Of a stretch of DNA of 64,000 nt, positions 55,047 through 64,000 are shown piece after piece. This DNA is from Sthenelais limicola. Taxonomy: Eukaryota > Annelida > Polychaeta > Phyllodocida > Sigalionidae. The stretch's first letter is position 1, and the number at the start of each line of letters is the position of its first letter. The translations under genes were made by a program, and so were the position numbers. The notes under the pieces were generated by a model. The model did not search any database. It saw only the letters and a program-made list of their open reading frames with translations, and was not told the DNA's origin. The DNA is taken from positions 37,336,298 through 37,400,297 of the forward strand of contig OW804097.1 in assembly GCA_942159475.1 (NCBI GenBank). The letters are read 5' to 3'.

Positions 55047-55282
55047 ATTATTCAGAGGTGGTTTTAATAGAGTTCCCACAGCTATTGGGAAGAGACTATT
55101 CATCCATATTGAATAGCATCTCGAAGCTGAATATGAGCGATACATCAACGCATAACAATCGGGAGTTTCTGCAAGCAAACTTATCTCAATCACGTCACCG
55201 TATCCGTATCATTTTAGTGAATTACGTCGCATTTTTATGTATAAAACATACATTTTTATATGAAACGATGGAATAGGTGGAT

Positions 55283-55560
55283 TGCCGAACAAGTATGTAC
55301 TCCGAATGTAGTTTTGAATATGTTTTATTTTGCTTAAAACATTGGCGAAAATCCCAACGCGTTTCGGCTTGGCATAGCCTTTGTCAGGGGAATGTGGAAA
55401 GTGAGTGATACAGGTTTATATATACAGGCGCGAGGTACACTTTATTTGCACATGTGTTATATTGTGTAAAATGTGTTAGACGATCCGATTGGCTAAGAAG
55501 GGTAGGTGTGGTCAACAATTTTAAAATTTTAAAATTAATTTAAAAGTTTTATTTGAAACA
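55283..55560 (-). mobile_element. Penelope-like 3' region relic
   Basis: On the minus strand, 'cccctgacaaaggctatgcc' then 'aagccgaaacgcgttgggat' (about 55350-55395) follows 'tataaacctgtatcactcac'. This layout, with a decayed CUGANGA box, a short stem and GAAAC, recurs at Penelope-like element ends with hammerhead motifs. No RT ORF is present. Confidence 0.4.
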
Positions 55561-55610
55561 TGTGGGTTAATATTTTACATTACGTGACGTTTTGACCACC
55601 ATGTTTTTCT

Positions 55611-58371
55611 GTTGTTCTAATACATGCTGTGCATGCTTCTCGTTGCCTTGTCTGCTTCATCAGCAGTCTTCCTCTTGCCAGGTTTCGGGGCTTAGACTGT
55701 ACCTGGTGTTCTTCAAGAGGTGCCCCAGCAGAGCTGATCAGGCTCCACTTAGCGACTGCAGGTTTCCAGGGGCCGCGCCGTAAGTGAACCCCCTTCCACC
55801 TACAGTCATGGCCATTCCAGATGTTATCCTCCAAGGCAATGCCGTTCTTTTGAAGTTGTGGTATAGGCTATAAGCGCTATGGTGTGTGTCCAGGCTTGTC
55901 TCCTATGCTGTCTCACATCCATTTCTGGACTGCATTCCACAACTTAACCTCCTGTGCAGCCCCATGGGTGTTCCGGACCGTGTTTCATGCCCGCAGAGCC
56001 CACCGGCAAAAGCTGCACACTTTGAACCCAGTCTCTCCCGGTGTCACTAGTCTTTCCCAGTAGTCAGCTAGCCTATTCCTAGTCGTCAGTCAGCCTTTCC
56101 CAACAGTCAGCCGTAGCAGGTTCGGTTGTTCTAATACATGCTGTGCATGCTTCTCGTTGCCTTGTCTGCTTCATCAGCAGTCTTCCTCTTGCCAGGTTTC
56201 GGGGCTTAGACTGTACCTGGTGTTCTTCAAGAGGTGCCCCAGCAGAGCTGATCAGGCTCCACTTAGCGACTGCAGGTTTCCAGGGGCCGCGCCGTAAGTG
56301 AACCCCCTTCCACCTACAGTCATGGCCATTCCAGATGTTATCCTCCAAGGCAATGCCGTTCTTTTGAAGTTGTGGTATAGGCTATAAGCGCTATGGTGTG
56401 TGTCCAGGCTTGTCTCCTATGCTGTCTCACATCCATTTCTGGACTGCATTCCACAACTTAACCTCCTGTGCAGCCCCATGGGTGTTCCGGACCGTGTTTC
56501 ATGCCCGCAGAGCCCACCGGCAAAAGCTGCACAATTTGAACCCAGTCTCTCCCGGTGTCACTAGTCTTTCCCAGTAGTCAGCTAGCCTATTCCTAGTCGT
56601 CAGTCAGCCTTTCCCAACAGTCAGCCGTAGCAGGTTCGGTTGTTCTAATACATGCTGTGCATGCTTCTCGTTGCCTTGTCTGCTTCATCAGCAGTCTTCC
56701 TCTTGCCAGGTTTCGGGGCTTAGACTGTACCTGGTGTTCTTCAAGAGGTGCCCCAGCAGAGCTGATCAGGCTCCACTTAGCGACTGCAGGTTTCCAGGGG
56801 CCGCGCCGTAAGTGAACCCCCTTCCACCTACAGTCATGGCCATTCCAGATGTTATCCTCCAAGGCAATGCCGTTCTTTTGAAGTTGTGGTATAGGCTATA
56901 AGCGCTATGGTGTGTGTCCAGGCTTGTCTCCTATGCTGTCTCACATCCATTTCTGGACTGCATTCCACAACTTAACCTCCTGTGCAGCCCCATGGGTGTT
57001 CCGGACCGTGTTTCATGCCCGCAGAGCCCACCGGCAAAAGCTGCACAATTTGAACCCAGTCTCTCCCGGTGTCACTAGTCTTTCCCAGTAGTCAGCTAGC
57101 CTATTCCTAGTCGTCAGTCAGCCTTTCCCAACAGTCAGCCGTAGCAGGTTCGGTTGTTCTAATACATGCTGTGCATGCTTCTCGTTGCCTTGTCTGCTTC
57201 ATCAGCAGTCTTCCTCTTGCCAGGTTTCGGGGCTTAGACTGTATCTGGTGTTCTTCAAGAGGTGCCCCAGCAGAGCTGATCAGGCTCCACTTAGCGACTG
57301 CAGGTTTCCAGGGGCCGCGCCGTAAGTGAACCCCCTTCCACCTACAGTCATGGCCATTCCAGATGTTATCCTCCAAGGCAATCCCGTTCTTTTGAAGTTG
57401 TGGTATAGGCTATAAGCGCTATGGTGTGTGTCCAGGCTTGTCTCCTATGCTGTCTCACATCCATTTCTGGACTGCATTCCACAACTTAACCTCCTGTGCA
57501 GCCCCATGGGTGTTCCGGACCGTGTTTCATGCCCGCAGAGCCCACCGGCAAAAGCTGCACACTTTGAACCCAGTCTCTCCCGGTGTCACTAGTCTTTCCC
57601 AGTAGTCAGCTAGCCTATTCCTAGTCGTCAGTCAGCCTTTCCCAACAGTCAGCCGTAGCAGGTTCGGTTGTTCTAATACATGCTGTGCATGCTTCTCGTT
57701 GCCTTGTCTGCTTCATCAGCAGTCTTCCTCTTGCCAGGTTTCGGGGCTTAGACTGTACCTGGTGTTCTTCAAGAGGTGCCCCAGCAGAGCTGATCAGGCT
57801 CCACTTAGCGACTGCAGGTTTCCAGGGGCCACGCCGTAAGTGAACCCCCTTCCACCTACAGTCATGGCCATTCCAGATGTTATCCTCCAAGGCAATGCCG
57901 TTCTTTTGAAGTTGTGGTATAGGCTATAAGCGCTATGGTGTGTGTCCAGGCTTGTCTCCTATGCTGTCTCACATCCATTTCTGGACTGCATTCCACAACT
58001 TAACCTCCTGTGCAGCCCCATGGGTGTTCCGGACCGTGTTTCATGCCCGCAGAGCCCACCGGCAAAAGCTGCACAATTTGAACCCAGTCTCTCCCGGTGT
58101 CACTAGTCTTTCCCAGTAGTCAGCTAGCCTATTCCTAGTCGTCAGTCAGCCTTTCCCAACAGTCAGCCGTAGCAGGTTCGGTTGTTCTAATACATGCTGT
58201 GCATGCTTCTCATTGCCTTGTCTGCTTCATCAGCAGTCTTCCTCTTGCCAGGTTTCGGGGCTTAGACTGTACCTGGTGTTCTTCAAGAGGTGCCCCAGCA
58301 GAGCTGATCAGGCTCCACTTAGCGACTGCAGGTTTCCAGGGGCCGCGCCGTAAGTGAACCCCCTTCCACCT
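55611..58371 (-). repeat. 514-bp tandem array, 5.4 units
   Basis: Units start at 55611, 56125, 56639, 57153, 57667 and 58181, exactly 514 apart. The last stops after about 190 bases. Units differ at only a handful of positions, for example 'acactttg'/'acaatttg', one 'gtatctgg', one 'gccacgcc' and one 'ctcattg'. GC content is well above the surroundings. Each unit has an 89-codon minus-strand ORF, but it stays open only because the units are near identical, and no family is recognised. Short 'gtcag' words cluster at the unit join. Recent amplification by unequal exchange or rolling-circle copying is likely. Confidence 0.95.
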
Positions 58372-58440
58372 GAATCTCTTTCTTCCTTTCAAAGTATGTT
58401 TACTATTATGTCAGAGATACGGATACGTTTACGTTTACAT

Positions 58441-58846
58441 ATGTGATATGTCCCACGAAAATGAGTCACATGTCGCAAAATTGATATTTTTCAAAGTGTT
58501 TTTTCAAAAGATCTCTTTACTGAAATCTTCTGATCTTTAGAGAGTTTAGCACTCATAGTCATATAAATCCATGTCACAAATTTCAGGACATTGTATCAAA
58601 TGTATCTTTGCGTTTCAAAGGCCTTCAAATGGAGTATATTTAGTGACTTTTCTGGTAATTACCAATCCAGAAATGTAATAAACATTTTTTTTAAATAAAA
58701 ATATAAAACTTAAAATATAGAAATACATATAAGTTGTCCTAGTATTTACTATCATTAGAATCGACTCGATCTCTTTTCAAATATGGGGATATCTCAAAAT
58801 CCATATTTTGCGACTTATGACTCATTTTCCTAAAACAGATAACATA
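58441..58846 (+). mobile_element. R2 element
   Basis: GTGATATGTCCCACGAAAAT at the left and 'gcgacttatgactcatttt' to 'acagataaca' at the right. It lies about 70 bases after the tandem array. Confidence 0.78.
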
Positions 58847-59397
58847 TAGGTTAGTCTTGCTGAACCTCCCTATTGCTTATTTGCATATGATGTTCACTCC
58901 CAGGGGCTCCCACTAGAGGCCATCTCTCTCGGGTATCACGTTAGTCTCATACCCGGCTTTAAAACTTGTACTAAGAGGGGTCACTGTTACTCTCACCCTG
59001 TATCTAAGTCCTTTGGGGTAGCAGAAAGAACGCTGAAAGAACCTCTACATGTATGCGTATGACATTAAGCCAACTTATGCTGTATCATATCTTTTACAAA
59101 AACACTATGCAGTTTGTTCAACCGAGGGAATGAGTATTTTTGTAAATTTATACTCTTATTTGGACTCCATTTAGTATATATATTCTCAAGAGATCCAATG
59201 TAAATATTTTAAATAGGCAAGATCACAATACATTAATCCATTTAACAATATTCTATCATAATTCTTTTTTTATTCAATTAAAGGCCAAAAATATTTAACA
59301 AATATGACAATTCCAGTGTAAATAGGCATTGTCCTCCATGGACGTACTTCATACGTTGCCTAACTAAAAATAATGAAGAAGAAGGATTTGATCAATA
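58847..59397. other. Unannotated interval
   Basis: AT-rich, no recognised repeat or gene. Confidence 0.35.
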
Positions 59398-59601
59398 ATG
59401 ATGATAACGATTAATATCAAAGCTTATCTCGACAACTGTCAGTATCTGAACTATTACGATTTTAAACTGGTAAATTTTCGTCGTCTTATTCCTATTTTGA
59501 CGTCAGAAGACACCTCAATGGATTCATTTCTGGAACACTTTATTGAAGAATTAAATAACGTAATAAGAGTTTCGGGCCGAGGGACACATTCTTTAACCTA
59601 G
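59398..59601 (+). CDS. Candidate ORF, 67 codons
   Basis: Open from ATG to TAG, with a more protein-like composition than its neighbours and an acidic helix-like stretch (SMDSFLEHFIEELNNVIRV). No family is recognised. The start context is weak, it is directly followed by an R2 element, and no splice sites could be supported. It may be an exon, a transposon fragment or chance. Confidence 0.2.
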   Translation: MMITINIKAYLDNCQYLNYYDFKLVNFRRLIPILTSEDTSMDSFLEHFIEELNNVIRVSGRGTHSLT

Positions 59602-59614
59602 AAATACTTATATA

Positions 59615-60105
59615 TGTGATGTGTTTCAGGAAATGGGTCACAAATCGCAAATATTTTTCCAAGTGATTTATTCACAAGATTCACAACTCACACATATAGT
59701 TATTGATGCAATTCCCTTTCGATTGGTGAAAGAATTAGACAGTCTAAGATCGAATTAAGGGAGAAAAGTCCGTTGGATAGGGTTTGGAGATATATAGGTT
59801 CTCTGTTATAGAGGCATGGGTGGTGGTCATAAGCTTGTGTTTACTTTCGGCGAAAATGGTTTTCGCACGGGCGACGATTCGTCAAGACATTGTACTAAAT
59901 AGATCCTTGCGTTTTGAAGGTCATTTTCGTTACTTTACTAGTACTTGCACACCAAGAGATATTACAAACGTTTTTTCGAACATCTAAATATCAAACATGA
60001 AATAAAGAAATACTTCCTAAAATGTCCTTAATGATTAACATGAATGGAATCAGCTTGATCTCATCTTTTCAAGCATGTTGATACCTCAAAATCTATTTTT
60101 TGCTC
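59615..60105 (+). mobile_element. R2 element, degenerate
   Basis: TGTGATGTGTTTCAGGAAAT at the left. Internal words at 59885-60100 match R2, but the right TIR is lost. Confidence 0.65.
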
Positions 60106-60645
60106 ATCTCAAGGACACTCGTTACATAAATACGTCTTTAATCATAAAGCAATGAAAATGATCATGCCAAAAAGTGAATGTCAAAGTAAAACTTTCAAAT
60201 TAACGGCGAATGATATATTTTTGAGCTTCAAAGAATTTTTTTTTTTGCAAAAGCTTTCAATAAAATTGCCTCATCCCTTCTGAATTGGGATGCTACAATT
60301 TCAGAGCTTGACGTTTCTCTGGCAAAGGCATTGATACAATTATCTAGTTGTGTTGCACCAAGCGAAATATGATTCTATATCGAAATATCATTCTGTAATT
60401 GGATTTGTTATGGTAATGACATTGTTCCGGGAGGCGAAATTAATACCGATGAGCCTTGTTAGTATTGAATTTGACAAGTGTTCATTTCAGTTCATAATCT
60501 ATATTCAACAGATGTGAACTTGAATTTAAATACATTACAACCGATGACAACGTTAAAGTTTATAGATATAGCTAGGTTAAATAATGATTTAGTTAAAGGG
60601 ACGTAAATATTGTATGAGTTTGCCCAGTAACAAATGCAATATTCT
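60106..60645. other. Unannotated interval
   Basis: No recognised gene or repeat. Confidence 0.3.
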
Positions 60646-60649
60646 AAAG

Positions 60650-60790
60650 GTACAATTCCACTGGATCGCTCTTTTGGACCGCTCTTCATCCACTCTTTTA
60701 TTTTCCGAGAGCGCCTAACAAGCAAAGTCAGATCATAACCAGAGTGGTTTAATAGATTTGGTAACTCCGCTTTCTATTGGGCGATTAGAA
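60650..60790 (+). mobile_element. R5 element, left part
   Basis: 'aattccactggatcgctctt' to 'ccgctttctattgggcgatt' matches 63475-63605. The right part is missing. Confidence 0.65.
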
Positions 60791-60795
60791 ACTGA

Positions 60796-60894
60796 AGTTG
60801 TAGGGGGGGTTCGTTGTCTGTTTGCTTAGGGACCCCACTGAAGCGATAGCCGAGGTGGGTCCGGGCAAACAGACAACGAACCCCCCCTACAACT
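60796..60894. mobile_element. Foldback with a perfect 30-bp stem
   Basis: Arms 60796-60825 and 60865-60894 are exact complements, including a seven-G/seven-C block. The 39-base interior is also partly self-complementary ('gggaccccact' with 'aggtgggtcc'). Confidence 0.7.
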
Positions 60895-62356
60895 GAAGGA
60901 TCTAATTGCTTTAGTCTCGAATTGTTGGGATCCTCCATCACTTCCAATTTAACACAAAACAATAACGTTGGGGTCCCTAGGGCAACTTCTAAAGCATAAA
61001 GACACTACCAACACTTCAACAACATAGGCAACGGCCACCCCTTTGTCACCACCATAATGGACTGGGCTAAACGGGACCATTGGGGCTAAACTCCCACACA
61101 AGCTCTCCGAAAGATGATGGTCATCGTGTATAGGGAGGGGAGGGCTAGAGTTCCCCAATGTTACTTTAATCTTTCGAAGTAAAATCTAAAATTGAAAATA
61201 AAATCTATAATAAAATTGGGCATTAAAGAAAATACTTGTATGCTCTTAAAATGAATCGTTGAAGAGTGAGGAGGCATAACTAATGCTGTATTTAAGAAAG
61301 GTTAAACAAGAATACCCTTAAATGGAACCAAACTATAATTACCAATAGAAGGCACGAGATGTACTTTCTCTCACAAATAAACACCAATATCAATAATAAT
61401 CATTCAATACTTCTCCCTCTCGTGGGGGAGGAACTTTCTTCTCCCTCTCTACTGGGGGAGGCAAATATTCAGCACTAGAGCGCCTGGTCTAGGCTATACA
61501 CAATATACACACATAAATCAAATCACAATAATCCCTGAAGTAAAGTACAAATAATGCAATACAATTGGTAAAATAAATGGAACTCACAGTACCCAAGGCT
61601 GTTGAGCAGAAAATAAAGAATCAAACCAATTGTTCTATTGGACTTCCAGGGACAAACCAATCCTGTACGAGTCACTCCCCTATGAACACATAATGAATGG
61701 TCCTCCCTTTTCATACATTTCATACATCGCATAGTACGCTCGCGCCTGACTTAGATTGCCATATATAGACATATGACCTATATAGACTTGGACAAGCGTG
61801 GCACTGGTTGAGCACTGGGTGGACCCAGTCCAGCCAGTTCAACACACTACAATTCACCAAAATTGCATACAGTGCCTGAAATTGAATTAAAATAGCTTTG
61901 CCCCATTCACATTTCCTATTAACTTCAAAATTGAAGTTAATAGGAAACTTATAAAGCGCTTAGGTCACGCCACCAGAGGAGCGTAACCGGACCAAAACAA
62001 ACCACTTCCGTCCAGTCCCGCCCCTTCACCTTGTTGTCTACACCATCACAGCACTACCAACGATTCCAACAATTCGAGACTAAACGCTAAACAGAGAGAC
62101 TGGCTGATAACCACAAATATTAACAGGACATAAAATAAGTTAAAGTTATAAAACAAATCCTTACGTTATAAAACAGATAATACCCAAACTGACTATCCCC
62201 TCTCACACTACATAGCAACCTCAGTTTCTTTTAGACGTTCTTAATCATATAAGTAATACTTATCTAAATGGAACATTTTTAAGGACTTGAGTTCTACTAC
62301 AAATGGTTGGTAGGGCTCAATAATGCATCAGTTGCACCACTTCAAATCAAACTTTA
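60895..62356. other. Unannotated interval
   Basis: About 1.5 kb with no gene recognised. It contains a 17-bp-arm hairpin at 61912-61947 ('tttcctattaacttcaa' and complement). Two adjoining 'cttctccctctc...gggggagg' words lie at 61410-61462. Confidence 0.4.
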
Positions 62357-62463
62357 GGGCCTGGTCCACTAAGCCGATTCTCATGCAATTCTTACATAAC
62401 TTAGTAGTAAAGGGTCCTCTGTGGCGCAGAATCGCATGAGAATCAGCTGGGTGGACTAGGCCT
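62357..62463. mobile_element. Short PIF/Harbinger-type MITE, TSD TTA
   Basis: 107 bp; GGGCCTGGTCCACTAAGC is inverted at the right end, where 'gattctcatgc' / 'gcatgagaatc' continue the stem. TTA lies at 62354-62356 and 62464-62466. Confidence 0.75.
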
Positions 62464-62707
62464 TTAGTACTAGTTTAATGTGCACCACCTAGTGTTTGAT
62501 TGATACAGATTTCTACTACATTTTAAAATTTAATTTCGTAGTGCAGCATGATAAAAAGTTTAATTCAGTTACAATTTGCGAGTTTATTGTCAATGCAGAA
62601 AACCAGTAAACCAGCTAGACAATAGCACTGCAGTATGTTCACTCAGGCCTCGAAATACGACTAAAGAGAAAAGTATAAATTTATCCCATGGCTATGTCCC
62701 TAGGATA

Positions 62708-62941
62708 TGGGTGAAATCGCCAGAAAGTGTACAATTCACCTTCACCAATCCTTTCAAATAACCCAAATTTAAGACAAACATCAGGTTCAAAATACAGTTC
62801 AACATAACCAGACATATTTATTGAATGAATACAACAGAATACACTCAGATATACCCAGTACTTATCATTTTTCACTCTAATTTAGCAGAATTTGAGAGAT
62901 GTGTAGAACTGTAGATTGTACATTTTCTAACAATCTGACCC
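62708..62941 (-). mobile_element. R1 MITE
   Basis: GGGTGAAATCGCC to CTGACCC. The flanks ATAT and ATAA differ by one base. Confidence 0.87.
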
Positions 62942-63046
62942 ATAAGATGAATCTTGATAGAGCGTTCATTAAGGAGGAGGTAAATTGACCCGTTCAACCA
63001 TCATCAATTACAGCCGTGAGTCTCTGGGCTGACATATGGAACACAA

Positions 63047-63253
63047 GGGTCATATCTTCAGAAAATGTACAATCAGCAGTTCTACGCATTTAGTAAGTTC
63101 TGCTAAATTAGGCTGAAAAATGGTCAATACTATGTATATGTATATCTGAGGATATTTGGTATTGGGTTGATTGTAACAATATGTTTGGTCGTTCATTTGG
63201 GTTATTTGAGAGGAATTGTGAAGATGAATTGTACATTTTCTGGCGATTTCACC
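63047..63253 (+). mobile_element. R1 MITE with internal deletion
   Basis: GGGTCATATCTTC to the 'gcgatttcacc' terminus. About 30 bases around the 'actgtattttgaac' region are missing. Confidence 0.8.
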
Positions 63254-63469
63254 TACATACACCATCTAGGGATATGTTTGTTTGTTTTTGATAATTTTGT
63301 ATTCATAACCTCACATATACGTACAATATTTCCAGCTTAAATTCTGAACTAAAACATTTCATTAAAGAAAACATACCGTAGAGCAAGTAAAAACACAACT
63401 TATTACATAATCGAGAAAATGATGTGTCCAGATTGAACAGATACAGATACAGATACAGAATATATAAGG

Positions 63470-63892
63470 CTGTGATTCCACTGGCTCGCTCTTAAGGTCT
63501 GCTCATAGCCCGCTCTTTTTATTTCTCTGAGCATTTAACAAGCAAAATTAGAGCAAAACCAGAGCGATCTAATAGAATCGGTTAATGCGCTTTCTATACG
63601 CTCTTAAAATCTGTCATTTGCCCTTCTTTAGAAGAGCACAGAAAGTTCTGCTAATATCTGACGTGTTTGATTTGAGCACAACTATAGTTGAAAGAGCGCT
63701 GTGTATACACAGCGCTCTTTCCACATCTTCTAGTAGCGATTTAAGAGCACAGTAAGAGCGGTAATCACTATGTGCTTGTATTGCGCTAAAAATATTAGCA
63801 GATGAAGAGCGAAAAAAAAGCACACTATAAACAAGTGTAGCAAGCGCGAGCCATGAGCACATATATACAAGCACTCCAGTGGAATCATAACT
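63470..63892 (+). mobile_element. R5 element, complete
   Basis: 'tgattccactggctcgctc' at the left is inverted at the right ('actccagtggaatca'). 'gagcg' and 'cgctc' words recur throughout. The centre is a perfect palindrome (63690-63721). No transposase is present and no clear target duplication is seen. Confidence 0.75.
63690..63721. repeat. Perfect 32-bp palindrome at the centre of R5
   Basis: Loopless palindrome centred on 'gtatac', with no mismatch over 32 bases. It sits close to the midpoint of the R5 element. Confidence 0.9.
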
Positions 63893-64000
63893 TAAGGACG
63901 GTCATTTATTCGATGAGAATAAATGTATATTTGAAGATTAAATCAAATTCAAATCTAGAAAATATTGATATCTTCATTAGCTGTCGGAGTTCAATGGGCA

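Noticed and set aside
24769..55276. Recurrent peptide in many small ORFs (like LGYLRRLVKVNCTFS...LTH)
   Set aside because: It is the translation of the right-hand half of the R1 MITE, seen in both orientations. The frame is often broken and R1 is too short to be a gene.
55580..58392. Repeated 89-codon minus-strand ORFs as a gene family
   Set aside because: The ORF recurs because the 514-bp units are nearly identical. There is no recognised domain and no visible sign of synonymous bias, so it is described only as part of the tandem array.
1636..63253. R1 as a Tc1/mariner MITE because many copies sit next to TA or ATAT
   Set aside because: Copies flanked by AAGA, ACGT, TCGA, TCCT, AAGT and ATCT show that the duplication is 4 bp and not centred on TA.
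1..64000. tRNA, rRNA or other structured RNA genes
   Set aside because: No cloverleaf with A and B box words and no rRNA core word was found by eye on either strand. A covariance-model scan would be needed to exclude short or diverged ones.

Overview
The window looks like AT-rich, repeat-dense DNA from an animal nucleus, most likely a marine invertebrate; nothing in it fixes the phylum. There are no operons, no closely packed long ORFs, no rRNA or tRNA gene and no convincing multi-exon host gene. The only long protein-coding stretch, near 41.1-43.0 kb, is a decayed non-LTR reverse transcriptase. The rest is mainly short non-autonomous DNA transposons, foldback (inverted-repeat) elements, satellites and simple repeats, stacked in several layers.

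The dominant repeat, called R1 here, is a MITE of about 235-240 bp with imperfect terminal inverted repeats starting GGGTCAGATTTTC or GGGTGAAATCGCC. Its TIRs reach to about AAAATGTACAATT. About 48 copies or pieces lie in both orientations along the whole window, roughly a sixth of the sequence. At 21 copies the flanks show an exact 4-bp target duplication of variable sequence (ATAT, AAGA, TAGT, ACGT, TCGA, TCCT and others), which rules out the TA, TTAA and TWA classes. R1 is an old layer: R1 copies have been hit by other R1 copies (25.0 and 36.1 kb), by the non-LTR element (41.1-43.6 kb), by a 2.6-kb palindrome (37.0-39.6 kb), by a TTAA-flanked element plus a CpG-rich foldback (49.8-50.5 kb), and by several small hairpins.

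Other families: R2 (TIR TGTGATGTGTTTCAGGAAAA, up to about 610 bp, about a dozen pieces); R3 (about 215 bp or longer, one copy carrying an 11-bp tandem expansion); R4 (ends GGGGATTTGCAT, about 350 bp); R5 (ends near ATTCCACTGG, about 420 bp, with a perfect 32-bp central palindrome); R7 (two opposed copies with a CCAAT/TATA-like arrangement); and two MITEs with TAA or TTA duplications typical of PIF/Harbinger.

Layout: 1-1.6 kb mostly unique, with a G-rich block. 1.78-5.75 kb is a giant foldback with arms of about 0.9 kb. 6.3 kb holds the 11-bp repeat. 7-22 kb is a mix of R1 and R2. 22.06-23.83 kb is a foldback whose left arm carries an R1 insertion and whose right arm keeps the empty site. 24-28 kb is R1-rich. 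28.35-29.1 kb is a polypurine tract. 31.4-32.3 kb is an unusual array of TGCAGC/CATGAAAT words in both orientations. 33-36 kb is R4, R2 and hairpins. 37.0-39.6 kb is the near-perfect palindrome inside R1. 41.1-43.6 kb is the non-LTR element inside R1. 44-55 kb is mixed MITEs. 55.6-58.4 kb is a near-identical 514-bp tandem array, much richer in GC than its surroundings. 58.4-64 kb holds R2, R5 and Harbinger-like remnants.

The two giant foldbacks share a diverged internal module of about 110 bp, beginning near AAGATGGCNGC and ending near GAGGNATCC. This suggests they belong to one class of modular foldback elements. That class, the TGCAGC/CATGAAAT array and the 514-bp array are the parts of the window least explained by standard annotation.
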